Shown here: positions 16,353 to 25,979 of the stretch, in pieces | Layout of the letters: the number at the start of each line of letters is the position of its first letter | Numbering within the stretch: position 1 is the stretch's first letter | Source: CAWJAP01 sp963834365 | GTDB lineage: Bacteria > Acidobacteriota > Vicinamibacteria > Vicinamibacterales > Vicinamibacteraceae | NCBI GenBank assembly: GCA_963834365.1 | Contig: CAWIBS010000029.1 | Location: 248,001-312,000 of the forward strand | DNA: 64,000 nucleotides | Direction: 5' to 3' | The notes under the pieces: model-generated | What the model saw: the letters and a program-made list of their open reading frames with translations, nothing else | Told to the model about the DNA's origin: nothing | Database searches by the model: none | Position numbers and translations under genes: made by a program

Positions 16353-16505
16353 TGTCCGGCTTCAGCCGGACCCGGAGTCGGCAAGCCCACAGTTCACTCG
16401 TGTGGACAACGGGCGCTAAGGTGGCGCCGGGCTTTCAGCCCGGACCAATGCGGGCCCAGCAGGCCTAAGGCCTGCGCCACATTCTCAACACGAGTGAACT
16501 CCGGG
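16353..16505. repeat. Nested inverted-repeat element between convergent genes
   Basis: First a hairpin (GTCCGGCTTCAGCCGGAC at about 16355-16372). Then a nested structure: outer arms of 13 bp, perfect (AGTTCACTCGTGT 16391-16403 with ACACGAGTGAACT 16488-16500); inner arms GTGGCGC (16421-16427) with GCGCCAC (16474-16480); and inside these CCGGGCTTTCAGCCCGG (16427-16443) and AGGCCTAAGGCCT (16461-16473). It could act as a strong bidirectional terminator for the receptor and pcnB. Confidence 0.8.
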
Positions 16506-16506
16506 A

Positions 16507-17811
16507 CTAGGCGGGCGAGGTGATCGGGCCTCGTCGTCGGCGTCGGCGCCGCCGCCTTCGCTCCGCGTCGGCGCCTTCGCCGGTTGGCCCGGCCCCCGGC
16601 ACTCGCGCCGCGGCGGCGATCTCCGGCTGCTGGAGCACCTCCTGCCAGTGGCGGACGACGCGCGGATCGTCCCCGAAAACCTCCAGCCAGGTCAGCGCGT
16701 CGCTGAACACGCCGCGCGCGATCAGCGCATGCTGTGCGCGCGAGGGCGCCTCGGTATCCTGCAGCTTCGGCAGCAGCGCCAGCACCTGTTCGAGGCGCTC
16801 GACGTCCTTGCGCGGCACGGGCAGCCGTCCGAGCGCCGGATACCATTGCTCGCTGACGCCGTAGCGCCGATGTGCCGCGTCCATCAGACCGAGCGGGACC
16901 AGGAGCGCGCCCACCAGAATGGTGCTGGTGAGACGAGCCGGCACTTCGGCGAACCGCTTCCGGAAGGCGTCGAGCCGCTCGAGCGAGGCGAAGAACTCCT
17001 CGGACAGCCCTTCTTCCATCTCCGGGCTGATGTGCTCGATGAGTCCCGCGCGCGCCAGGCCTTGAAACGAGGCTTCGGCCGCACCGCTCCGCAGCAGCTT
17101 GAAGTACTCCTCCATCAGCCTCGCCGGGGCGCTGAAGCGGATGTGCGAGCCCAGCTGATCGATCGCCCGCTCGACATCCTCGTCCAGTGTGAACCCCAGG
17201 CGCTCCGCCAGGGCGACGGCGCGAAACATCCGCACCGGGTCCTCCTGGAAGCGCTCCTGGGGATCGCCGATCGACCGCACGACGCGCTCCCTCAGATCGT
17301 CGAGCCCGCCGACGAAGTCGATGATGGTGCGACGGCTCGAATCGTAGAAGAGCCCGTTCACGGTGAAGTCGCGCCGGAACGCGTCCTCTTCCGGGGTTCC
17401 GTAGGTGTTGTCGCGGTGGATGACGAGCTTGCCGGGCGATGTGGCCTGGTTGCCGTTGGTCTCGCCGAGGTCGGCGGCGCTGCCGGCATCGGTTTCATCT
17501 GCGCGGACGTTGCGCCGGAACGTGGCCACCTCGATCGTCTTGGGTCCGAACTTGACGTGCGCGAGTCGGAATCGGCGGCCGATGATCCAGCAATTCCGGA
17601 ACGCCCGCTTGATCTGGTGTGGCGGGGCCGAGGTCCCGAGGTCGTAGTCCTTCGGCCGGCGCGCGAGGAGCAAGTCGCGGACACTCCCGCCGACGAGGTA
17701 AGTCGTATGGCCCAGCTCCTGGAGCCGGCTCATGACTCGGAGCGCGTCGGGGTCGATGTCGCGGCGGGAGAGGGTATGCTCTTCGCGGGGCAGGACGATG
17801 GGGTAAGCCAT
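16507..17811 (-). CDS. pcnB: PcnB-type poly(A) polymerase / CCA-adding enzyme family
   Basis: 434 residues from the ATG at 17811 (MAYPIVLPREEH). The nucleotidyltransferase head shows GGSVRDLLL, RRPKDYDLGTSAPP, FRNCWIIGRRFRLAHV and RRDFTVNGLFYD; the neck shows DPVRMFRAVALAERLGF. The tail is a run of Arg (AERRRRRRRRRRGP) as in bacterial PcnB, which polyadenylates RNA 3' ends and so promotes decay. I prefer poly(A) polymerase over tRNA CCA transferase because of the FRNCxIIGRRFRLxHV segment and the basic tail. Longer upstream frame is a shadow of the divergent gene. Confidence 0.82.
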   Translation of the reverse strand: MAYPIVLPREEHTLSRRDIDPDALRVMSRLQELGHTTYLVGGSVRDLLLARRPKDYDLGTSAPPHQIKRAFRNCWIIGRRFRLAHVKFGPKTIEVATFRRNVRADETDAGSAADLGETNGNQATSPGKLVIHRDNTYGTPEEDAFRRDFTVNGLFYDSSRRTIIDFVGGLDDLRERVVRSIGDPQERFQEDPVRMFRAVALAERLGFTLDEDVERAIDQLGSHIRFSAPARLMEEYFKLLRSGAAEASFQGLARAGLIEHISPEMEEGLSEEFFASLERLDAFRKRFAEVPARLTSTILVGALLVPLGLMDAAHRRYGVSEQWYPALGRLPVPRKDVERLEQVLALLPKLQDTEAPSRAQHALIARGVFSDALTWLEVFGDDPRVVRHWQEVLQQPEIAAAARVPGAGPTGEGADAERRRRRRRRRRGPITSPA

Positions 17812-17876
17812 CGTTCCCGCATTGTAGCAGACCGAATCATCTCGTCTCGGCATCGGCTGTGTCGCATCATTTCCGC

Positions 17877-18755
17877 ATGCACGTACGCACGGGCCTCCTG
17901 CGGGGCGTGGCTCTGGCGACGGTGCTGGCCATTCCGGCGGCAGGAACGGCCGACCAGGGCACGTCCCGCTCACAGACCGCCGCGGCCAATGCGGCCCGGG
18001 CGGCGGCCGGCGGAGGCGCTGGCCCGCGCCCGGACCCACTACAACGGCGGACGGTACGACCAGGCCATCGCCGCTGCCCTCGAAGCGCAGAGCCATCACA
18101 AGGACTTCGCCGCGCTCATCATCGGTCGAGCCGGCCTGGAGCGCTATCGGTCCACCGCCGACCCCGCCGATTTGTCGCGGGCGCGCGACGCACTGCGGAC
18201 CGTGGATCCGGCGGCGCTCGAGCTCCGGGATCGGATCGATCTCGTGATTGGCCTCGGCGAGACCCTCTTTTTCGAGGATCACTACCGGGCCGCCGCCGAC
18301 TTGTTCGAGTCCACGCTCGACCACGGCCAGCTGCTCGGACCGGTGGCGCGCGATCAGGTGCTCGACTGGTGGGCGACGTCGGTGGATCGCCATGTGCGCG
18401 GGCTGCCGGCCGGCGATCGGGCGGAGGCCTTCGACCGGCTGATTGCGCGCATGGAAACGGAGCTCCGCCGCGAGTATGCGTCGGCGGCGGCGGCGTACTG
18501 GCTCGCCGCGGCCGCCTTTGCCCGTGGCCACGTGGACCGCGCGTGGAACGCGGCGATCGGCGGCTACGTCCGGGGCCTGCTGGCCGCAGACCGCGGCGCG
18601 GCGCTCAGACCGGATCTCGACCGTCTGGTCCGGGAATCGATCATCCCCGAGCGCGTCCGCCGCCTTCCCATCGCCGGCACGCCCGAAGCCGAACAGGCCC
18701 AGGCGGGACTGTTGAGCGAGTGGGAATTGATCAAGGAGCGGTGGGGGCGGAATGA
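17877..18755 (+). CDS. Secreted protein with TPR-like helical repeats (frameshifted as read)
   Basis: An N-terminal signal (MHVRTGLLRGVALATVLAIPAAG) is in one frame and the remainder (AEALARARTHYNGGRYDQAIAAALEAQSH, seen as HYNGGRYDQAI) in another; one base must change near 18010. The body is about 240 residues of helices resembling tetratricopeptide repeats, with LSRARDALRTVD and YRAAADLFESTLD. The likely end is KERWGAE at 18755, which needs one more G in the G run at 18740-18745; otherwise the frame runs on into the antisense of polA. Not recognised as a named family. Divergent from pcnB, convergent with polA. Confidence 0.5.
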   Translation: MHVRTGLLRGVALATVLAIPAAGTADQGTSRSQTAAANAARAAAGGGAGPRPDPLQRRTVRPGHRRCPRSAEPSQGLRRAHHRSSRPGALSVHRRPRRFVAGARRTADRGSGGARAPGSDRSRDWPRRDPLFRGSLPGRRRLVRVHARPRPAARTGGARSGARLVGDVGGSPCARAAGRRSGGGLRPADCAHGNGAPPRVCVGGGGVLARRGRLCPWPRGPRVERGDRRLRPGPAGRRPRRGAQTGSRPSGPGIDHPRARPPPSHRRHARSRTGPGGTVERVGIDQGAVGAE

Positions 18756-18795
18756 GTCGGGCTGCGAGGACATGGCAAGGCTTCGGAAGGCGGAC

Positions 18796-21555
18796 TCACT
18801 CCTTCGCGTCCTTCCAGTTCGCGCCCACGCCGACATCGACGGTGAGCGGGACCTCGAGGGAGGCGGCCGATTGCATGGAGACCCGGACGATCTCGGCGAT
18901 TTCGTCGACGGCGTCTTCGCGCGCTTCGACGAGGAGCTCGTCGTGGACCGTCAGGATCATGCGCCCGCGCTCCCGTGCGCCGCTGCGGGCGAGGGCCGCG
19001 TGCAGGTCGATCATCGCCCGCTTGAGGACGTCCGCCGCCGTGCCCTGGATGGGCATGTTGACGGCAACCCGCTCGGCCGCCGATCGGATCTGGCCGTTGC
19101 GGCTGTTGATGTCCGGCACCAGTCGCCGCCGCCCGAACAGCGTCGTCACGACACCGGTCTTCCGCGCCTGCTCCAGGGTCTGATCGAGAAACGTGCGAAC
19201 CCCGGGGAAGCCCGCGAAATAGGCGTCGATGAACTCCTGTGCCGCCTGCGGCGTGACCCCGATGTCCTTCGCCAGCGTGAACGCCGTCTTGCCATAGAGC
19301 AGGGCGTAATTGATGATCTTGGCCCGCCGCCTCAGTTCGTGCGCGCTGAGACTGCTGTCGCGGCCGAACACCTTGAGCGCCGTCCGATCGTGAATGTCCT
19401 CCAGGCGCCGGAACGCCTCGATGAGCTGTTGGTCGCGTGAGAGGTGCGCCAGCACGCGCAGCTCGATCTGCGAATAGTCCGCGGAGATCAGCCGCCAGCC
19501 CGGATCGGCGATGAACGCCCGGCGGATCTCGCGGCCGATCTCGGTGCGGATCGGCACGTTCTGCAGGTTCGGATCGCGGCTGCTCAGGCGCCCCGTCGCC
19601 GCGGTGATCTGGCTGAACGAGGTGTGCACGCGTCCCGTGTCCGGGTGCACGAGCTCGGGCAGCGCGTCGATGTAGGTGCCCTTCAGCTTCTGGAGCGCGC
19701 GCCAGTCGATGACCTCGCGCGGCAGCTCGTGGGTCTGCGCCAGCTCCTCGAGCACGTCCTGGGCGGTGGACATGGTTCGAGCCTTGCCCGTCCGCTTGGA
19801 AGACTGGAGCTGCAGCCGGGTGAACAGGACGTCGCCGAGCTGTCTGGGCGAGTTGATGTTGAAGCGTTCGCCAGCGATCGCATAGATGCGCTCGGCCCGG
19901 GCGTCCAGCTCGGCCTCGAGCCGTGCGCCCTGTTCGCGGAGGACGCCGACGTCGACGCGCACGCCGGTCATTTCGATGTCCACCAGCACCGGCACGAGCG
20001 GCTGTTCGAGCTCGTCGTAGACGCCGTCGAGCGACGCCTTCGTCAAGGCCGCGCCGAGGGCCGGCGCGAGCTGACCGGCGAGATCCGCCCGCTCACCGGC
20101 AAAGGTCAGGAGGGCGGCCGGCGCGAGATCGGCGAGGGCAGCGGCTTTCGCGCCCTTGCCCCGCACGTCCTCCTCCGAGGTGGCGCGGTAGCCGATCTCC
20201 TCGAGTGCGAGCGGTTCGATGGCGTGGTCGGTGCGCGTGGCATCGAGCAGGTAGCTGGCGATCGCCGTGTCCAGGTCCTGCCCCGCCAGCACCAGGCCAT
20301 GACGCGCGAGCACGATCGTCGCGACCTTGAGATCGTGGCCGACCTTGGCGACCGAGGGGTCGGCCAGCAGCGCCGCGAGCGCTGATGTCAGCGACGGCTC
20401 CTCTGAGTCGTGAGGTGACGGGTCGCAGGCCGGCACCGCCTCGTCGAACAGGCCGGGGAGTCCCATCGCGACACCGCTCGCCGCGAGCGGGGCCGGCACC
20501 CGGGCTGCCGGCGCGGACCGGGACGTACCGGGCCTGTCGGGCTTCGATTGACAGGGCTATGCCGACGAGCGCCGCCCGCATCGGCGTCACGTCGTCGGTG
20601 AGGACGTGGATCGCCACACGCCCGCGAGCCGAGCACTCGGCCGCAAAGGCGGCGATCTCGGCGGGGTCGTCGAGCACGCGATAGTCGCGGACGATCGATG
20701 CCGCGGTCGGGGCGAACTCTGTGACCAGCGAGCGGAAGCCGAGACGCGAGAACAGGTCGAAGACACGCGCCCGGTCCGCGCCCCGATAGAGACACGCGGC
20801 CGGCTCGAAGGTCACGGGCACGTCGGTGTCGATCGTGACCAGTTCACGGCTCTCGCGTGCCTGGGCGGCGTAGGTCGTGAGGCCCTCGCGATAGCGCTTC
20901 TGCGGCAGCGTCGGCGCCGCGGCGAGGAGCGCCTCGAGCGATCCGTGCGTGGCGATGAGATCGCGCGCGCCCTTCTCGCCGATCCCGGGGACGCCCTTGA
21001 CGTTGTCGATCGTGTCGCCCATCAGCGCGAGCACGTCCACGATCTGTGCGGGGGCACGCCGAACTTCTCGCGCACCGCGGCCTCGTCGTACCAGGCGCCC
21101 TCGTCGCGCGGGTTGTAGACGCGAATCGGACCGCCGACGAGCTGAAAGAAGTCCTTGTCGCCCGTCACCAGCACGACCTCGAATCCCTGGCCGGCCGCCT
21201 GACGCGCCAGCGTCCCCATCACGTCGTCGGCTTCGAAACGCTCGATGGAGAGGATCGGCACGCCGAGGGCCTCGCAGGCATCGCGGACAAACGGTACCTG
21301 CTCGACGAGATCGGTCGGCATCGGCGAACGATTGGCCTTGTAGTCCGCCGACATCTCCGATCGGAACGTCGGCCCCGCGAGATCGAACGCCGCGGCAATG
21401 TGCTCCGGCTGATGGTCGGCGATCAGCTTGCGGAGCATGGTGACGAACCCGTAGACGGCGTGCGTCGTGCGGCCGTCGGGGCCGTTCATCGGCGGCAGGG
21501 CGTGATACGCCCGGTACATCTGGTTGCTGCCGTCGATGAGGAAGAGGCGAGACAT
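18796..21555 (-). CDS. polA: DNA polymerase I (two frameshifts as read)
   Basis: About 920 residues in three pieces. 21555-21050 starts MSRLFLIDGSNQMYRAYHALPP and holds the 5'-3' exonuclease core (FEADDVMGTLA, VTGDKDFFQLV). 21050-20495 continues with DNVKGVPGIGEKGA and a 3'-5' exonuclease-like domain. 20495-18796 holds the polymerase: DPNLQNVPIRTEIGREIRRAF, SADYSQIELRVLAHL, RRRAKIINYALLYG, PIQGTAADVLKRAM and LTVHDELLVE, all family motifs A-C. Joins are needed near 21050 and 20495. The exonuclease domain lacks the DxE motif (it reads AIHVLTDD), so proofreading is probably absent. Role: Okazaki processing and repair. An essential-type gene, so the frameshifts are probably read errors. Confidence 0.9.
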
Positions 21556-21590
21556 TGGAAAGGCACGAGGCACGAGGCACAAGGCCGGAG
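21556..21590. repeat. Short 7-bp repeat (GGCACGA) upstream of polA
   Basis: GGCACGA, GGCACGA, GGCACAA, GGC, immediately before the polA start. Confidence 0.6.
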
Positions 21591-21657
21591 CGTCAGGGGG
21601 CCACTATGCGGGAGAGGCCCGAGGGCGACGCGGAAGGGAAGTTATATCATCAGCCTC

Positions 21658-22381
21658 ATGACGCGTCGTGTGGTGGCGGCCGCACTGGTGCTCGCCGCGG
21701 CGGTGGCGAGCGCGCAATGCCGGCGTGGGCTGTTCCGCCAGTACGAATACGAAGAGGAGATCTATCTCGAAGCTCGACGGATCGGCGACCGTGATCGTCA
21801 ACACGTCACTCGCCGCTCTGGCGACGCTGCGTGGAGCCAAGCTCGACGTCGAGCCGCAGGCGACGGTCGATCGCGAGGCGATCCGCGCCCTTTATACCTC
21901 GCCGGCCACGCGCGTGACCCGCGTCAGCCGCCCATGGCGCCGCAATGGCCGGCGCTTCGTTCAGGTGCGCGTCGAGACCGACGATGTACGAACGTTGGGG
22001 CGGGCCGCGCCGTTTGCGTGGTCGGCGTACGAATTCCGCGAGCGGAGTGGCCGATTCACGTTCGTGCAGAATCTCGGGGACCCGGTCCCGGGCGCCCTCG
22101 CGCTCCCGGCCTGGTCGGGCTCCGAGATTGTCGCCGTGCGCCTGCACGTGCCCAGTCGCATCGAGTACCACAATGCCCCGTCGCGCGAAGTCGAGCGGGG
22201 CAACATCCTCTCGTGGGAACAACCGCTCGTTGACCGCCTGCAGGGCAAACCGCTCAGGGTTGAGGTGCGGATGGAGTCCGAATCAATCCTCGCCCGCACG
22301 CTCACGATCTTCGGCCTCGCGGCCGTCGCCGCCTTCGCGTTGCTCGCCGGCGTGGTGATCTGGGTGAGGCGGAGGGGGTAA
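21658..22381 (+). CDS. Secreted, C-terminally membrane-anchored protein of unknown function (frameshifted as read)
   Basis: Signal peptide MTRRVVAAALVLAAAVASAQC (cleavage or lipid attachment near Cys21), then RRGLFRQYEYEEEIYLE; one base must change near 21775 to continue as LDGSATVIVNTSLAAL. About 240 residues. The C-terminus is a membrane helix (TLTIFGLAAVAAFALLAGVVIWV) followed by RRRG. The YEYEE-I-L-LDGSA pattern recalls LppM/DUF3153-like proteins, but I do not claim it. It is divergent from polA and ends inside the left arm of a large inverted repeat. Confidence 0.55.
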
Positions 22382-22546
22382 CGGAGGGGACGGAGGAAAC
22401 AGTCTTAACACAGAGTAACGGAGAAACGGAGACGAACAGAGAAGAGCCTGATTCCCTATTTCTATTTTATGGATCCGGCTTTTCTCCGTTCGTCTCCGTT
22501 TCTCCGCTGCTCTGTGTTAAAACCGTTTCCTCCGTCCCCTCCGTTC
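22380..22546. repeat. Large imperfect inverted repeat (arms about 76 bp)
   Basis: Left arm 22380-22455 and right arm 22471-22546 are near-complementary over their whole length with about ten mismatches, around an AT-rich 15-base centre. Core pieces such as GGAGGGGACGGAGGAAAC, TTAACACAGAG and GGAGAAACGGAGACGAAC are exact in both arms. It sits between convergent genes and covers the stop of the left gene. It should form a very stable hairpin in either RNA and probably ends both transcripts. Confidence 0.9.
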
Positions 22547-22554
22547 CCTCCGGC

Positions 22555-23106
22555 TCAGTCGATCTTCTCGAGCTCCGTCTGCATTTCGGCGTCGGTCTTC
22601 AGCTCGTTTTTCACCGAGAAGGCCCCGAAGCCGATGGTGAGCGATCGCGCGAGCGCGCGCTCGACGTTGCTGTTGACGACCCCGGTCAGCGTGATGTGCC
22701 CGTCCTCCACGACGATGTGGATGGGCGGGTTGGCCATGTTGGCGTAGTGCCAGAAGGCCGGGTTGCCGTAGATCGCCCGCGCGACCCGGAATCGCAGCTC
22801 GTCGTCGAAGAACGAGACCGGCAGCACTTCGATCCGGTTCTGGATTTCGCGGACGCCCTCGACGCGCGAGACCCGGCGTTCGATGTCGTCCTTCTTGTAC
22901 GGCATCGTCACCCTGCCGTGCAGCGTGACCGTGCCGTTGTCGATCGACGCGCCGACGTTGTCGAACACCGTGAAGTTGACGTACCGGTTCACCTGGCGCG
23001 AGACGTCCTTGAAGATTTCCGAGCTCGCACGGTCGGGCTGTGCCCACACCGCGGGGGCCGCCGACAGAACCCCGGCTATTGCCAACGCGACTACCGACTT
23101 TCTCAT
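22555..23106 (-). CDS. Periplasmic protein with two BON domains
   Basis: 183 residues; the ATG at 23106 has GGAGGA five bases upstream. Signal peptide MRKSVVALAIAGVLSAAPAVWAQ. Two BON repeats follow: residues about 28-95 (NYVNFTVFDNVGASIDNGTVTLHGRV in part, then VEGVREIQNRIEVLP) and about 105-160 (IHIVVEDGHITLTGVVNSNVERALA). BON domains bind membranes or phospholipid and occur in osmotic-stress proteins such as OsmY. It ends beside the large inverted repeat. Stress role is inference. Confidence 0.85.
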   Translation of the reverse strand: MRKSVVALAIAGVLSAAPAVWAQPDRASSEIFKDVSRQVNRYVNFTVFDNVGASIDNGTVTLHGRVTMPYKKDDIERRVSRVEGVREIQNRIEVLPVSFFDDELRFRVARAIYGNPAFWHYANMANPPIHIVVEDGHITLTGVVNSNVERALARSLTIGFGAFSVKNELKTDAEMQTELEKID

Positions 23107-23374
23107 GAGCTCCTCCGTATGATTGCGGCGAACGCTAAGAATCTGCCCACCTGAAGTATCAAAGCGCGTGCCAGCGCCTGATTCCACCTACGCGGGCGAC
23201 GACGTCGATGGATGTCAGATGCAGGTGCAGCGGATGTCCGTTGCAGGCGTCAGCCGCAGGTGACGCAGACGTCCACGCTTGCGGAAGTCGCGTCCGGAGA
23301 AGCCATATACGATGGGCGTCCGGGAGAGGGTGCTGGCGATCGGCGCCCGCGAAGCCCTGCCGCGCAAGGCCGGG

Positions 23375-24140
23375 CTACAGGAGAAGCATCGTACCGATGC
23401 CGGCGGCGATCAGGGCCGTCTGACGGACCGGACTGGGATCGCGGCGGATTGCGATGAAGATCCGGAATCAGATCCGCCATGGCGACGTAGAGGAAGCCGC
23501 CGGCCGCGAAGCCAAGCAGATGAGGAATCATCTGAGGAAGGGGCCCGGTCGCCACGTAGACCAGCGTCGCCCCGAGGACGCCGGCGCCCGCCGACGCGAC
23601 GTTCAAGAGCAGCGTCCGCCGGCGTGAATAGCCGGCGTGGAGCAGCACCGCGAAGTCGCCGACTTCCTGGGGGATCTCGTGCGCGGCGGCGGCGAGCGCC
23701 GTGCTGATCGCCGAGCGGCACCGACGTCAGGACGGCGGCGCCGATGATCGCGCCGTCGACGAACGTGTGGAACGCGTCGCCAGATGATGACGAGCGCGCC
23801 GCGCGCCCGTGCTGCGCGCACTCCACGTCGTCGTGGCAATGACGCCAGATCACCAGCTTCTCGAGCACGAAGAACGTCAGGATGCCGCGCGAGCAGCGCG
23901 CCGAGCAACCAGCGGCGGAGCGAGCTGCTCGAGCGCCTCCGGCACCAGGTGCAGGAGCGACGCCCCGAGCAGCGTGCCCACCGCGTAGCTCACGAGCGAC
24001 GAGACGAGGCGGGTCCGGGTCTGCTCGGAGACCAGCAGCACCGACGAGGCGACGGCCACGCCGGCGAGGCTGCCAACCATGCTCAGAACGACCGCAAGGC
24101 CCCACGTCTGCACGCGGGGATCATATATGCGACCGAACAC
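23375..24140 (-). CDS. ZIP-family metal transporter (several frameshifts as read)
   Basis: Pieces in three frames: VQTWGLAVVLSMVGSLAGVAVASS and VSYAVGTLLGASLLHLVPEAL (24140-23890); FFVLEKLVIWRHCHDD; DAFHTFVDGAIIGAAVL (about 23770); then FAVLLHAGYSRRRTLLLNVASAG, PHLLGFAAGGFLYVAMADLIPDLHR (23640-23470) and an end near 23375 (ALIAAGIGTMLLL). The metal-binding helix motif HTFVDG, and HEIPQE-like residues near 23680, identify a ZIP (Zn/Fe importer) protein of about 250 residues. At least four single-base changes are needed, the densest damage in this part, so a decayed gene cannot be excluded. The GTG start at 24140 is tentative. Confidence 0.7.
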
Positions 24141-24186
24141 GGGGACGGGCGCCTCGTTTGAACGCAGACGAGGCTCCCGTCGCCGT
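24141..24186 (-). terminator. Hairpin after the VWFA gene
   Basis: ACGGGAGCCTCGT-type arm pairs with ACGAGGCGCCCGT across a ten-base loop (plus strand GGACGGGCGCCTCGT ... ACGAGGCTCCCGTC). It fills the 46-bp gap between the VWFA gene and the ZIP gene. No T tract. Confidence 0.45.
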
Positions 24187-25249
24187 TCATGGCGTAGCCA
24201 CGTAGCCTTTGCGTGCCCGCACCAGATAGTCGCGGTTGCGAACGTTCAGCGCGATCGAGTGCCAGCGGCCGTCCTTTGGCGCCGCGGGAACGTAGCCGAG
24301 CGAGTACTGGCGGCTCAACTCGTCGGCGATTCCGGCGGCGACCGGCCCCAGATCGCGGGCGCTGCGAACGATTTCCGTGCGGCCGCCGCTGTCGTCGGTC
24401 ATCTCCCGAAGCGCGTTGGCGTTGACGCGATCGTCGCTGCCACCCCCCGGCATGCGCGGGTAGCGTGGCTGCGGCTGGCGGGGATACTGCGGCGGGTTCC
24501 GGCCCGGAGGGGGAAACGGCCAGGGCAGCCGGGCGGATCTGCACGCGGGGGTTCGTCAAGGTGGGCTCGCTCTCGCCGTCGATCCCCACGGCATACACCA
24601 GGACTTCGGTCTCCCGGATCAGCGATCGGAGCGAGCGCACGTCGGTGGAGCTGTTCCGATCGTTGCCGTCGGAGATCACGACGATGGCCTTCTTGCGGCG
24701 TGAGCCGCTCTGCGCGATCGGGACCGCCTCGGCGACGGCGTCGTACATCGCGGTCCCTCCCCGGGGCTCGATGCGGCCGAGCGCGCGGACGATACGGTTC
24801 CGATCCGTGGTCCACTCCTCGAGCAGCGTCGTCCGATTCGAGAAGCTGTAGAGGAACACTTCATCGTCGGGCCCCAGCAGATCGAGGAAGCGATCGATGG
24901 CCTCTCTTGCCGCCTGCCATTTCTCGCCTTCCATGCTGCCGCTCGTGTCGAGGACGAGGCCCAGGCTCACCGGCACGCGTTCGTCGCTGAAGTGCGTGAT
25001 CGGCTGCGGGGCGCCGTCCTCGTGGAGCGTGAAGTCTTCGCGGCGGAGGCCGGCGACGAAGCGCTCGTTGCGGTCGGAGACCGTGGCCGTCACGTTGATG
25101 AGCTCGGCGCGGCTCTTGAACTTGAAGCTGCCGCCCTGATCGGACGGCTGGCGCTCGGGCGTCTGCGCCACCAGCGTCACGCTGCTGCCGACGACGACCG
25201 CCAGCGCGCCGAATTGCCGAAGGCGCCGGGGCGAGAAGGGGGAAGTCAT
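24187..25249 (-). CDS. Secreted VWFA-domain protein (one frameshift as read)
   Basis: About 354 residues. Signal peptide, then an acidobacterial-type N-terminal beta domain (RAELINVTATVSDRNERFVAGL, LREDFTLHEDGAPQPITHF in part) and a von Willebrand A domain with the metal site DTSGSMEGEK, followed by ISDGNDRNSS. The C-terminal part (MPGGGSDDRVNANALREM, YSLGYVPAAPKDGRWHSIALNV) is in another frame; one base must change near 24450. The arrangement is that of the VWFA-related proteins that are abundant in Acidobacteria; function unknown, probably protein-protein binding in the envelope. First in a block with the two genes upstream on the same strand. Confidence 0.8.
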
Positions 25250-25258
25250 GGTCGTGGC

Positions 25259-25969
25259 TCAGGGGTGTGCGCGACGATCGACGTGTGGAACGAGTCCGCC
25301 CTCCTCGCGGCGGAAGCTCAGTCGATAGCGTCCGAGATCGGCAGGCGCCGCCGTCGTCAGAAGAAACGCCGACTCGCCGCCTGGGACCAGATTGCGGATC
25401 TCGAGTGGCGCACGGGCGCTGCTCAGGAACCGTCCTCGGGCGTCGAAGAACGACACCACGGTCTGGGTCGAATCGAGGCTCGTGCCGGCCGCCGGGTTGC
25501 GCACGAGCCCGCGAATCGTCAACTCGTCGCCCCGGCGTTCGTGCGACAGCGCCACGAGCTCGAGCGCCGGCGGGGGTGCGTCGGGCGCCGATGCGGTGGC
25601 GCCTCCGGCGTCCGAACCTGCGAGCCAGAGCGCGAACGCCGATCCGGCGACGATCAGCACCCCGGCGACGAGGCCGCGAAAGGCGGGCGTGGCCCGCACG
25701 TCGCTGGCCGGCGCGAAGAGCTCGCGGACCGACGTTCGACGCGGCGGCTCACTGTTCACGACCGCGGTCTCGTCCGGCGGCGGCCACTCGAGCCAGGCGC
25801 CCGTGTCCGCCGGTGATGCGGTGGCGGCCTCGGTTTCCGAGGCCGCGCCTTCCATCAACGCAGCCACCCGCGCGTCGGACCGGCGCCGTTCCCGGCGGAC
25901 CATCTGCCACGCCATCGTCACGGCGACGACGGCGACGGCGATCGAGACGAACGTCACGAACAGCAACAT
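25259..25969 (-). CDS. Two-helix membrane protein of unknown function
   Basis: 236 residues from the ATG at 25969. Helix 1 at residues 2-22 (LLFVTFVSIAVAVVAVTMAW), a charged cytoplasmic stretch (RRERRRSDARVAAL), a second helix near 105-125 (FRGLVAGVLIVAGSAFALWLAG) and a C-terminal beta domain (HERRGDELTIRGLVRNPAAG, TVVSFFDARGRFL). The tail resembles the FxLxG-type DUF3426/FxxL domains that follow a single helix, but this is only a likeness. It lies between the TonB-like gene (11 bp) and the VWFA gene (9 bp), so the three form an operon. Confidence 0.6.
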   Translation of the reverse strand: MLLFVTFVSIAVAVVAVTMAWQMVRRERRRSDARVAALMEGAASETEAATASPADTGAWLEWPPPDETAVVNSEPPRRTSVRELFAPASDVRATPAFRGLVAGVLIVAGSAFALWLAGSDAGGATASAPDAPPPALELVALSHERRGDELTIRGLVRNPAAGTSLDSTQTVVSFFDARGRFLSSARAPLEIRNLVPGGESAFLLTTAAPADLGRYRLSFRREEGGLVPHVDRRAHP

Positions 25970-25979
25970 GGCGCGGACC

